A stretch of 64,000 nt of DNA from positions 1,736,001-1,800,000 of the forward strand of contig OZ020311.1 in assembly GCA_963971305.1 (NCBI GenBank). The letters run 5' to 3'. The stretch comes from Arcuatula senhousia. Taxonomy: Eukaryota; Mollusca; Bivalvia; Mytilida; Mytilidae. Made by a program: the position numbers and the translations under genes. A model generated the notes under the pieces. The model ran no database searches. It had not been told where the DNA came from and saw nothing but the letters and a program-made list of their open reading frames with translations. Positions 44,931 to 55,937 of the stretch are shown here, piece by piece. Within the stretch, counting starts at the first letter, position 1. The number at the start of each line of letters is the position of its first letter.

Positions 44931-47929
44931 ACTGTGGCCGTAAATCTGTAAATAGTTTTAATCGTTCAAAGCACGATGTTAGTTCGAAAGCACCAGTTCG
45001 TCCGTTACATTTTCTTGACTTTTTAAATTGTTTTTATACAAATGCTGATTGTATTACCAACAAGATGGAGGAGTTACGAATTCATGCAAGAAACAACGTA
45101 CCCAAGATAATTGGAATAACCGAAGTAAAACCAAAAAATCACAGATATACAATTCAGAATTGTGAACTAGCTATTGACAAATATGAGATGTTTAGTGTAA
45201 ACCTAAATAACAATGTTGGAAGAGGAATCAGTCTGTATGTGCATGAATCAATAGAAGCAACTCAGATAGAATTTGAAACAGATTATGAAGAATCCGCATG
45301 GGTTGAAATTAGACTAGTTAGTGGAGACAAACTAATCATTGGATGCATTTATCGAAGCCCAAATGGACAAGATAGCAATGATGAATCATTAAGAAAACTA
45401 CTCAGCAATGTCACAGAAGGAAATTATAGTCACATTTTACTAATGGGAGACTTCAACTATGAGAAAATTAATTGGGACACATGGAGTACACCAACTAACG
45501 AACAATCCAAGGAGCATAAATTCATCGAATGTCTCAGAGACTGCTTCTTATACCAACATGTCCTCAAACCTACAAGAGGAAGAATAAATCAAAATCCTCA
45601 CACATTAGATCTTATATGTACAAACGAAGAGGGTATGATTTCAGAATTGGAATACCTAAGCCCATTGGGAAAAAGTGACCACTCAGTATTGACATTTAAA
45701 TTCAACTGTTACATTGAACAGTCAAACACAGAAAGGATCAAATATTATTATGATAAAGCCAACATAGATGGACTAAAGGCTGATTTGAAAGAAATAGACT
45801 GGAACAACAAATTTAAAGATAAATCAACAAATGAACAATGGTTATTTTTCAAAGACAAGTTACTAGATCTACAGTAAAAACACATTCCCAACAAGAAGGT
45901 CGGACAAATAAGGAAGAAAAACAAAGCGGTTGGTCTGAACCAGGAAACACTAGAGGCAATTAGAAAAAAGAGTAGATGCTGGACTAGATACATGGAAACC
46001 AGAAGTGCTGAAAAATATAGAGAGTTCTGCAAAGCTAGAAACAAGGTCAAGAAACTAACCAGAAATGCAGTTAAGATCAAAGAGAAGTTGATTGCAGAGG
46101 AGGTGAAAAGCAACCCACAGAAGTTCTGGCACTACGTCAAATCCAAAACTAAAACGAGAACTGGTATATCTGACTTGATTATGGAAACACAAGATGGGAA
46201 TGAAATCCTTACCACTAATGACAGAGAAAAGGCAGAAACACTCTCAAAGTTCTTTGCTAGCGTCTTCACTGAAGAAGATATCAGAGATATACCTAAACTA
46301 AAAGAACAACCTGTCATGGAAGCCATGAAACAACTAGAAATCAAAGAGGAGAAGGTACTTAAAAGACTAAAAGAACTGAACACCAATAAATCACAAGGGC
46401 CTGACAACATTCACCCTAGAATATTACATGATCTATGCGAAGAACTAACTACTCCTATTACAATTATCTTTAACTCTTCTATAAAGGAAAAGACAATACC
46501 ACAAGACTGGAAAGAGGGTTGCATAACAGCTATTTTTAAGAAGGGAAATCGTAAACAAGCATCCAACTATAGGCCAGTAAGCTTGACGTGTATACTCTGT
46601 AAACTACTAGAGACATTCGTTAGAGATCACATTGTATCGCATATGAGAACAAATCAGCTTTTCAGTGACAAACAGTTTGGATTTCTGTCAGGGAGATCAA
46701 CCACACTACAACTTCTTCACGTACTTGAGAAATGGACCAAAATTCTGGATAATGGAGGCTCAATAGATACAATATACCTCGACTTTATGAAAGCATTTGA
46801 CACTGTCCCCCATAAACGTCTTATCAGCAAACTTCATAGTTATGGAATAGCAGAGGAAACCATTGAATGGGTAACATCTTTTTTGAGTATGAGGAAACAA
46901 CGAATAAGGGTTAACACCAGCTACTCTGCATACCAACCAGTTACAAGTGGAATACCACAAGGAAGTGTTTTAGGACCCATCCTTTTTGTCATTTACATAA
47001 ATGACCTACCAGATAGTCTTGAATCAGAATGCTACATGTTCGCAGATGATACCAAAGTCTTTCGCCAAATCCAAACACCTGAGGATAACAAGACCCTACA
47101 GTCAGACTTACTACAACTAGAAACATGGTCCAACACTTGGTTATTGAGATTCCATCCTGACAAATGTAAAGTCTTAACAGCTGGTAAACATCTTGGAAAT
47201 TATAATTATAACCTGTGTAACACCACCTTAGAACATGTTGAGAAAGAAAAAGACATTGGAGTAACTATAGATAGCAAACTAAGTTTTGAACAGCACATGA
47301 ATGAGAAAATAAACAAGGCAAATAGTATCATGGGATTGATAAGAAGAACTTTTACATTTCTAAACAATGAGACATTTTTACTCCTATATAAAGGACTAGT
47401 TCGACCAAACCTAGAATATGCCAATGCTATCTGGAATCCATTCAAAGTAAAAGACATCACGGCAATTGAAAACGTACAGAGACGAGCTACAAAACTAATT
47501 CCTGCCTTAAAAGGCCTTGACTATGAACAACGGCTAAAGAAACTCAAACTACCAACATTGAAGTACAGACGTATTAGAGGTGATATGATTGAAACCTATA
47601 AAATGACAACAGAAATATATGACAAATCACTGCCTAGCATACTTGTATTCAACACTGATACCATAACTAGAGGCCATAACAAGAAACTATCAATTAACCG
47701 AAGCAACAAAAACCTCAGATCTAACTTCTTCACACAAAGGATTGCACCATTATGGAACAGCCTACCAAGCAGTGTTGTAAACGCACCCACAGTTAAATCA
47801 TTTGAAAACCAATTAGACAAACATTGTACCACCGTAGAATTCAAGTATGATTATAGAGCAAAAGCTGACACTGGAACCGGATCAGAAAGTCGTCAGCAAG
47901 ATATAGAAGATCTGAGCATAGTGGTGTAA
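44867..47929 (+). pseudogene. LINE ORF2: AP endonuclease + reverse transcriptase, one in-frame stop
   Basis: The first ATG is at 44867, inside the end of ORF1. The endonuclease shows TNAD (Asn59), ITEVKPK (Glu86), YRSP (Tyr162), GDFN (from 194), LDLI (247) and SDH (270-272), so all hallmark residues are kept. A TAA at 45875-45877 ends the first half at residue 336. The same frame continues at once and an internal ATG at 45992 opens 645 codons. The reverse transcriptase in that part has SNYRPVSL (191), YLDFMKAFD (262), GIPQGSVLGP (320) and FADD (350), with catalytic Asp intact, and the usual C-terminal Cys-poor thumb/linker with WNSLPSSVV. These proteins copy their own RNA at nicked chromosomal DNA. 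With only one nonsense codon visible, insertion was probably recent. Confidence 0.85.
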
Positions 47930-48239
47930 GCCAGCGCTCAGTACAGACACTGTAAGACACTGTAAGACTGTAAGTGTTAAGATCAATTTCTGACCCAAAG
48001 TTGATATTTAACCGAGGATATCCCGTGAAAGCATGAAAGCTTATTTCCAACGGGGTCCTCAACTAGCAAAAAATAACTTATAGGTTAAAAAATAAAATGA
48101 AACAACAACCGGCTAAAAAAACTTAGGCAATGCAATAATAAAGATAATCTGGATTACCAGATAATTAAAAATTATAATAAATTAAGGAAATTTATGGAAA
48201 ATTTTATACAAAAATTTATCTGTAAAAATCATCCAAAAA

Positions 48240-48263
48240 TGTCTCCACATAGGTGTTACTTTA

Positions 48264-48323
<60 letters not shown>

Positions 48324-49145
48324 GCGGCGTTAACTTTTTGAAAAAGTTTTATGAGCACCTCCATATCTCAAGAACTATAAGTCCTAGGTTAATGAAACTT
48401 GGTATGCATATGCCCCAGTAGTAGCTTAGCACAGTTGCATCCCCATCTTTTGACCTTGACCTTGATTTTCCGGTTGAGTGACTTTGACAATTTTCAATAC
48501 ATATAATATAGCAATGGAAAAGTTTTGCGAGCACCTTCATATCTCAAGAACTATAGGTCCTAGGTTGATGAAACTTGGTATGCATATGCCCCAGTAGTAG
48601 CTTAGCACAGTTGCATCCCCATCTTTTGACCTTGACCTTGATTTTCCGGTTGAGTGACTTTGACAATTTTCAATACATATAATAGCAATGGAAAAGTTTT
48701 GCGAGCACCTTCATATCTCAAGAACTATAAGTCCTAGGTTAATGAAACTTGGTATGCATATGCCCCAGTAGTAGCTTAGCACAGTTGCATCCCCATCTTT
48801 TGACCTTGATTTTCCGGTTGAGTGACTTTGACAATTTTCAATACCTATAATAGCAATGGAAAAGTTTTGCGAGCACCTCCATATCTCAAGAACTATAGGT
48901 CCTAGGTTGATGAAACTTGGTATGCTTATGCCCCAGTAGTAGCTTAGCACAGTTGCATCCCCATCTTTTGACCTTGACCTTGGTTTTCCGGTTGAGTGAC
49001 TTTGATTATTTTTATTGCATATATTTGCAATGTTTGAGTTCTATAAACATCTTTTTATCTCAGAAACTGAAAATCCACATAAATTCAAAATATAGTGGAA
49101 GTAAGAAAGAATAATTGTTTATGATGATGCCGGCAGGCGAGACAT
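48240..49145 (+). mobile_element. Tandem-core repeat with (GGC)n tract, family F
   Basis: Starts TCTCCACATAGGTGTTACTTT, then an uninterrupted GGC tract at about 48266-48330 (with a few GAC), then four cores of about 165 bp (TGAAACTTGGTATGCATATGC, CCCAGTAGTAGCTTAGCACAG, CCTTGATTTTCCGGTTGAGTG). It ends GATGCCGGCAGGCGAGACAT. An inverted relative is at 33890-34870. The poly-Gly/poly-Ala ORFs across the tract are fortuitous. Confidence 0.65.
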
Positions 49146-49980
49146 ACTTTAGTGTTAACTCTTGTTTCAAATAAAAATACTTTGACCTTATCATTAAATG
49201 CATTGTGAGCTCTTGATGTTTTTGATGTCCGAAGGGAGACAATTCCAATCTAGTAAAATGTATTTGCTGATTGTCCATTTACTGATGTTACATAAAAATT
49301 AAATTCATTTGATCTAGTATTATAGGAGATCATATCTCTTGATTTAACAAAGTTTGTTCTCATATACAAAGGACACTTATTATAAAATATTTTATGACAA
49401 TGATTTAGTCTCATTTGTTTTACTCTGTTGTGAACATTTAAAAATCCAACATTGTTAAATACAGTATAATCAATTCTGTGTCTATAATCATACCCTTTTA
49501 TAAATCTAATAATCTTATTATTTTTTTTTTTTGCAAGGTTTTGTTGACATTGTTGTACCAAGCTGAACATGCATAATCAAAATGACATTGAATTAAAGCC
49601 TTGCCAAGCGTTTTTCGAGATTGTTCAGACAAACACTTTGCATTTCTGTATAAGAATTTTAGTCTTGAGTTGGCTTTTTTGCAAAATACAGTTGATTCAA
49701 GATTCAAGGAATTGATCAATTTGTAAACCCAAATATTTTACTCTCAATCATGTTATAAGACTTATTTATTTAGTTTTCAAATTTTGTACAAGTATGTAAG
49801 ACGCCTATCTGATGTGATAGTATTAAATGATTAATAATGAATACAAAAGCGGATCGATATTTTGTGTCAATCTCATTAGTGATGTCATATTCACTAATTT
49901 GCATCTCATTAAGTGTCAAACTGGATGGTAATACACATTGCAATAAACAATCATCGTTGGACAGGATATTTACCAAAAGT
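49120..49980 (-). pseudogene. Decayed LINE reverse-transcriptase C-terminal fragment
   Basis: On minus, fragments in three frames line up as one LINE ORF2 tail: KANSRLKFLYRNAKCL with EQSRKTLGKALIQCHFDYACS then AWYNNVN (49719-49540), then NKIIRFIKGYDYRHR (from about 49520), then VHNRVKQMRLNHCHKIFYNK and the end near 49130. A poly-A run at about 49521-49535 marks one frameshift, and a second is near 49270. The pattern (SRLKFLYR... L..CHFDYA...W) is the conserved post-RT region. It belongs to a different LINE lineage from the 44.7 kb copy. Confidence 0.65.
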
Positions 49981-51112
49981 TCAAATCCTCATAACTTTTT
50001 AATTTGATCAGATAAAATGGTTCTGTAAACTGTTCTTTGAATAAGAATTTATTCACATTTACCATAATTAGTTTTGAAAAAAGGCCTAAAAAAAATTTTC
50101 TGTAAAATTGTTTCTGGACCAAGTAATTTTTCATTGAAATTTTCTAATCAACCAGGATAAAAGGGGGACTTCCGGCTTAATCGACTATTTTAATCGAGTT
50201 CCGATTTGCAAAATCTTTTTCATAGGAATCCTTGTGAAAATCCCTGCCTGCTTTTACAATCAGATTTGCAATATTTCTTTCCGTTTTTGAGAAATTAATG
50301 GTTGAATAAGGGACCCCCCCAAAAAAAAAAATACGAAAAAAAAACGCCTTGTTTTAGAGTTTGTTGAGGCAAATAGTTTTACACAAGGAATTAATTTGTA
50401 GTGGGCCAGCCAATTCTTATAAAGCTTTAATATGATGATTTTATGAACAGTGTTGTATTGGGAGTGTGTGGCCAAAAGGGGCTCAAATGGGTGTATTGAC
50501 AAAACGGCTGTAGAATTTTTATTATTTATTCAATTTTGAAAATTCTTTTTTATTGTATTCCTCATGATATTCTATCAACTTTATATATCAATGGTTTTCA
50601 TATATATTGCACCGTTACATTGCTACAGGGGACCAAAGACAGACCACGCTTATAAAATCATCTTTTCGAAATTGCGGTTCGATTTTCAAAATCTTTTTTT
50701 TTCATTGAAATCTTTGTGAAAATTCTTTTTACAAAAAAGGTAATTTTTTTTTTTTTTTTTTTGCTACACATGAACACTTTATAATTTGTAGATTACCCCG
50801 GCTACCAGTACTTTCAGTACTTTGATTTATATTAAGTATATGCTCCTCCTAGGAAAATACTGCCCTTAGACATGGCAAATTGAAGCATAACTAATATAAA
50901 TCAATCGGCGTTTTATTTTATACTTCTGCAGTTGTATCTTTAGCAGTCTTCTGCAATTGTTTTCTCCTTTATAATAAAATACATATTAATTTATAAATAT
51001 TTTAATTATAAAATACATGATAGACATGCAGACGTGTACACTTGTTTCTAAATGTGTAATGAATGTGACAATTAAAAATGGATGTATATGCTAATAAAAA
51101 TACAACTTAGGG
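49981..51112. other. Intergenic, no gene seen
   Basis: AT-rich, with homopolymer runs (poly-A near 50325, poly-T near 50744). No conserved ORF or repeat end was recognised apart from AT-rich filler. Confidence 0.4.
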
Positions 51113-51310
51113 ACCGACCATTTAACTTGAAGGGAGGTTAGTTTGTCCTCAAAATAAAGATTTTTGATGAAAAATATCTAGGCAGCATAGGGTAAGAAAA
51201 AGTATTTTGAAGAAGGATTTCTGCTATATAAAATTATCCTAATATTGAAAAAATGTTTTGTCGCGACGCTTAAAAAAATCTGACCAAAACAAAACAAGCC
51301 CACTTTCAGT
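51109..51310. mobile_element. Diverged, one-ended copy of the ACCGACCATTTAACTTG fold-back element
   Basis: TAGGGACCGACCATTTAACTT, GATTTTTGATGAAAAATATC, GGCAGCATAGGGTAAGAAAA and AATCTGACCAAAACAAAAC match the interior of 53580-53875. The right terminal repeat is missing. Confidence 0.5.
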
Positions 51311-51844
51311 AAAATGCACTGGCCCTTACAACAATGTTCAAGGCAATATGAGTTTTGCCGTATAACATGGCTCAATTTATCTTATTTTAAGCAAAGACCT
51401 CGTCCTGTGTTAAATAAGGTAGGTAATTGGATTTTTTTAAAGGAAATCTCAGTATGAGAAATAATATCCTTCTAACAACAAACACCACCTTGGTCCCGCA
51501 GTTTTATATGTAGATGAGCTATTTTGTGAACTTCGTTTCTCCGTTTTCAAGACGTTACCGGGATCATTGGAAAATTCACATTGGCGTTTTACTGCGCAAT
51601 TCATTCCCCGAAATTTTAACTACCCACATCCTGGAAAAAAATCCATATTTTCATTTTAAGGAAATATTTTTGGTAATTTTACTGTTTATACAATTCTACT
51701 TCAGCTAATTTATTTGTTTTGACTATATATTTAAATAGAATACAAGAATCAATTAATTTATTCTACGAAATTTCATGACAAATAGTTATAATCACAGTTG
51801 AGCCGTCACACAGTTTTACCCCACTATCTGAATGTCTGACTATT

Positions 51845-52340
51845 TTTATACCCTGCCACACAAAGTGGCGAGGTAATATGTTATACCCTCGGGTTTTTTT
51901 CGGTGTCTGTCCGTCCCCTGAAGGTTTCCGAGTGATAACTTGAAAATGCGTCAAAGGATTTAAATGATATTTTGACCATTTTGTTCATTTTTAGCCATTA
52001 TTGCCCAAATTTTGACTATTTTCATGAAAAAATTCAACAGAGTATTAAGTATATTTTTCTTATACTTTCTGATAAGTTGTATCTTGTAAAAATGAATATA
52101 TCAAATTAACAAATTAGCCGACTTTTTCCACCCCAACCCTTATTTTTGGAAAATCTAACCTGAACTCACTAGCAATTTAGGGTCTAAATTTTTTAATAGC
52201 GATAACTCCAAAACTACTTGTTGAAAATTTATAATTTTTGTACACAATTTTATGGTATACATATATTTTAAAATATCATCGCCATTGTTCATACATTTAA
52301 AATTATTTTAAAGTTATTTCCAAACAAGATTTCACGAGAC
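51845..52340 (+). repeat. Dispersed repeat (CCACACAAAGTGGCGAGGTAA type)
   Basis: ATACCCTGCCACACAAAGTG, GTTATACCCTCGGGTTTTTTTC and GTGTCTGTCCGTCC: a CCGTCC-containing start like the pearl families, but with no clear tandem core. Single copy in this window. Confidence 0.35.
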
Positions 52341-52429
52341 CCGAAACCTGACAAGAATACATCCTTAAATGTTCAGCTTATTTAGCTATAGATACAAAGT
52401 TCTTCAAAGGGTTGACATTACTTCACTAT

Positions 52430-52558
52430 TCACTTATTCAAGTAGCTTTTCAAAATGCCAAAGATATTTCAAAAAATCTAAATCTACAAAAGAACAGAAC
52501 TATTATGTTCTTTTGTAGATTTAGATTTTTTGAAATATATATTTATTGAATAAGTGAT
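52430..52558. repeat. Long hairpin: perfect 33 bp stem, 9-nt loop
   Basis: 52464-52496 (ATATTTCAAAAAATCTAAAT...) is the exact inverse complement of 52506-52538, with loop GAACTATTA. The stem resumes further out: TCACTTATTCAA (52430-52441) pairs with TTGAATAAGTGA (52547-52558). It could be a fold-back transposon or a miRNA-like precursor. Which one cannot be told from sequence alone. Confidence 0.8.
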
Positions 52559-53579
52559 TTAAAAATCACCCATTTAACTTGTTTAAGTAATGCCCCTTAC
52601 TGATTAACTAATTAGTTAATATTAAAAAACGATTTATTAAGCTTCTTTAAAATTACAAACTTAAAGATTTTGCTGCCATCTTTTGTTGGTATTTTCCCAA
52701 AATATGTAATTTTCTGATAAAAAAGGCCAAATGTAACAACCCATTACTTCACTATCTGAATTTTCCCAGCTGTGGCAATAATTTTCCCATTAACATCAAT
52801 ATCTTATGTTTCTGATTATGTAATTAATGACCCATGTTCGCGATCAAAATCATCATGTCCGCGATGCCTGAAGATAGCAGGGGTTACCTAACAAAATATT
52901 ACTTAAAAATGTGATTTTTAAACAAGTGGTTTGGAGGGTAATTATCCAAAATTCAGTTCAGGGTCATGTCCTGCCATGACTGGACATTCCATTATTTAGA
53001 TGGGGTGTGTTCTATCTATGCATGTGCATCAAATGAGACCATAATGTGATTGACCTTTTGATTTAACAAATCATAAACACTACTTCTTTGCCTCTGTTCA
53101 AAATAACATACGTAAGTTATCCCAGGTTACTATTTCAACAAATCACACATGTATGTTATTACAAGCGAAGATTGTAAGGACAGACAACTCTTGATATTAT
53201 GGTTGAATAACAAATGGTTGTGATTTTTCTGTAATAACTCAAATAAGTTACGCCCCTGACTGTTTAAAGGAAATTAACTAAATAATACTTAATCAAGTGA
53301 TTAAAAAATCACTGATTTAAGTAAGGCCCCTGACTGCTTATCATGCTATTTTGTCCAACATTGACAATCTAACCAATTCAACCTTTTTACATTTAGTATT
53401 TAAAATTTGAAACATGTTTTATATTACAAATTATGTGTCATGTGTCAGATCTTTTGTAGATTTGTATTTTAATTTTATGATTGGTCTTTTGAACACCCAG
53501 GTCCCTGTCATGTGCCTGTAGTGAAAATAATTGTTACTAAATGTATTTTGTAACATTTGAACATTAGTAATACTAATAA

Positions 53580-53875
53580 GAGACCGACCATTTAACTTGA
53601 AAGGGGGGGGGCCTTGGTTTTTTCCTAAAAAAATATTCTGAAAATTATTTTTGATGAAAAAAATATTTTGGCAGCTGAGGGTAAGAAAAAAAATATTCTG
53701 AAGAAGGATTTCAGCTATAAAAAATAATGCTGATAATGAAAAATAAAATATTCTGTTGTGACGCCTTCGAAAAATAAATATTTTGTCTGCGCTCTGCGCG
53801 GAAAAAAAATCTGATCAAAACAAAAAACCAAGGCCCCCCCTTCAAGTTAAATGGTCTGTCCCTAAGAGTGACTAG
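53580..53875. mobile_element. Fold-back MITE, TIR about 35 bp
   Basis: Left GACCGACCATTTAACTTGAA then G-run and GGCCTTGGTTTTTT. Right AAAAAACCAAGGCCCCCCC then TTCAAGTTAAATGGTCTGTC. The interior repeats AAAAAAATATTCTG-like words. The outer ends are TAGGGAC-type next to TA. No ORF. Confidence 0.75.
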
Positions 53876-53944
53876 TCTTTATCTTTCATGTCTTTGCAAG
53901 ACCTAATCTGTTCATGCTGTTTGTATAAATTATGTAAATAACTT

Positions 53945-54175
53945 TTATAGCCCATCTACAGAAGTAGGGGCATAAAGTGTTATGGTCCGTTCGTCCTTCT
54001 GTCCAAAATGTAGCAAGGATGTGGGCATTATGCCATGTGGACATATTCTTGTTTGTTCATCTATTAATTTATGTTTTGAAAACAGTCAAATGTAACAAAA
54101 CTGTTTTCATTTACACCTTTCAGTGGATTTGGAGGGGGATTCGGAGGGAAATCAAAATTCACAAAAGTGTATGAT
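53945..54175 (+). repeat. Dispersed repeat start (CCCATCTACAGAAG type)
   Basis: ATAGCCCATCTACAGAAGTA with GGGGCATAAAGTGTTATGGT and CCGTTCGTCC. A related start is at 57165-57235 in a TMBIM intron. Confidence 0.4.
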
Positions 54176-55144
54176 CGAAAGCTTGGCATGCATATTTCTT
54201 AACAAAACTAGTGTGCTAAAGTAGAAAAAAGAACACATATCAGTAGAATGTGCATGTACTAACTACTGTGAAAAAGACTGTAATGACCAAAGACTTACTT
54301 TGTAATTGATTTTAGATAAAGGTTGGTCAAAAAGAAAATGGAGCTACAAAGCAATGTGAGTTATCACAATAGATGTCATTATCAACTCATTTATCTTCTT
54401 ACACATGTATTTCTTTTTAATGTTGTCATAATGGTGACTGTTAGAAGTGTATATATACAGGTACATGTATCATGTGTATGTTCAATCAATGTTATGGTGG
54501 TAGATCAAACTAGATGATAATGAAATACACTTTAGATGATTTTTTAGCATTTCTTAGAAAGTTTAGATGCTATGAATTATTTAAAGTATGAATCTTAAGT
54601 TAAAAGTGGTGTAAAAAAAAATAAACAAAAAGCAATATGTCGTTTATGTACGCATGATTTTTTTCCGGATATTTATGAGAATCATTTTCAATTTTTTTCT
54701 GCATTTAATTTGTTAAAATTATCATTAGGAAGCTACTAACTGATGTATAGACTGGTGTATGCTGTTATAACATGTATGATGAGCATTTGATGACATTTTT
54801 CTTACATATATATAGTTTATATGTCTTTAACTTTCTAATGGCATGAATGTTCACTACACTAAAAAAGATATATTTTTATATTTTCTGCATGTCATGCATG
54901 TAATTTACACTACGTTTCATCTAGAAATGGATTCTCTTTACTGGTACAAAATAAAAACTCAATGGGCATGCTTAAGGCAATATTAGATCAAATGCCATTT
55001 TATCATGTTTTTTTAACATCCTTATATATGTATCAATCATGTTTATATTTTGTGTATGTTGTATATACATTGTAACATACATGACATTTTACATGTAATT
55101 ACTTCTTGACTAAGGAATAACATTAAAGTTCGTTGACTTCAACA

Positions 55145-55315
55145 TACCCGTAGCCAGAATTTTTTAACGGGGGGTTTGATCGAGGGTTCCATTTTCAAAA
55201 TATTTCTTAACCATATTTCAGCTCGTTTTTACCAATATCTTTCAAATTTTTTCGCCCAAGGGTGGGGGGTTCATTCGAACCCCTCGAACCCCCCCTGGCT
55301 ACAGATATGCTCAAC
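55145..55315. mobile_element. Fold-back MITE (CCCGTAGCCAG), copy 1
   Basis: Left CATACCCGTAGCCAGAATTT, right CCTGGCTACAGATATG. Between them are GGGGGGTTTGATCGAGGGTT and its near inverse GAACCCCTCGAACCCCCC, so the whole 165-170 bp unit folds back. Confidence 0.7.
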
Positions 55316-55637
55316 TTGTATTTGGGCAAGTGAAAATTAAAACTTACTTGCCAAATACAAGAACTATGTTTAAATATATATATAACATTGTTCAAATTTT
55401 GCCATTCCCACTTGTAACAATTTTATATTCATACAATCATGTCAATGTCTCAATATCTATTTTTCAAAAATCACAACCATATACATGTATATAACGATGG
55501 TGACTTATTCTGGCTGTCATCAGGTCAATATAGCTGTGGAACTGTATTAAGCAAATACCATAAGTAGTTATTTGTAGAGCAAACTTTATCATATCACATT
55601 GTATATTCCAGAAACATCAACCTTGAACCAATTATGG

Positions 55638-55815
55638 CATACCCGTAGCCAGAATATTTTAAGGGGGGTACGATCGAGGGTTCCATTTTCAAAATATTTC
55701 TTATTTAAATAGTGCTTAAACATATTTCAGCTCGTTTTTACCTATATCTATCAAATTTTTTCGTCTAAGTGGGGTTCATTTGAACCCCTCGAACTCCTCC
55801 TGGCTACGGATATGT
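55638..55815. mobile_element. Fold-back MITE (CCCGTAGCCAG), copy 2
   Basis: CATACCCGTAGCCAGAATAT ... CTCCTGGCTACGGATATG, with the same ATTTTCAAAATATTTCTTA and CATATTTCAGCTCGTTTTTA interior as copy 1, about 490 bp away in the same orientation. It ends about 120 bp before the first TMBIM exon found. Confidence 0.7.
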
Positions 55816-55937
55816 ATGTATTATGATTTAGTGACTATACACTCCCATTTCAGATTAATATTATTATTCTATAACTTATATATCTTACATGTATATGAAT
55901 AATTAAGAAACTTATTGTTTAAAGTTGTATTTTTTAG

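Larger units (their letters stand above)
44691..47976 (+). mobile_element. CR1/L2-like non-LTR retrotransposon, 5'-truncated
   Basis: Contains the tail of ORF1 (44703-44930) overlapping a nearly full ORF2 (44867-47929). The 3' side has short tandem GACACTGTAA / GACTGTAA units (47946-47974), like the microsatellite-type tails of CR1-clade LINEs. The 5' part of ORF1 is missing. One in-frame stop makes this copy defective as it stands. Confidence 0.85.

Noticed and set aside
48182..48421. Poly-Ala / poly-Gly ORFs
   Set aside because: Produced by the (GGC)n microsatellite inside a dispersed repeat.
50260..50502. Minus-strand 80-codon ORF near the LINE fossil
   Set aside because: No reverse-transcriptase motif, and it contains a homopolymer-derived Phe run.
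54124..54200. Possible exon GFGGGFGGKSKFTK after TTTACACCTTTCAG, as upstream TMBIM exon
   Set aside because: It has a tempting acceptor and Gly-rich reading, but it runs into a stop with no good in-phase donor to 55938, and it overlaps the end of a dispersed repeat.
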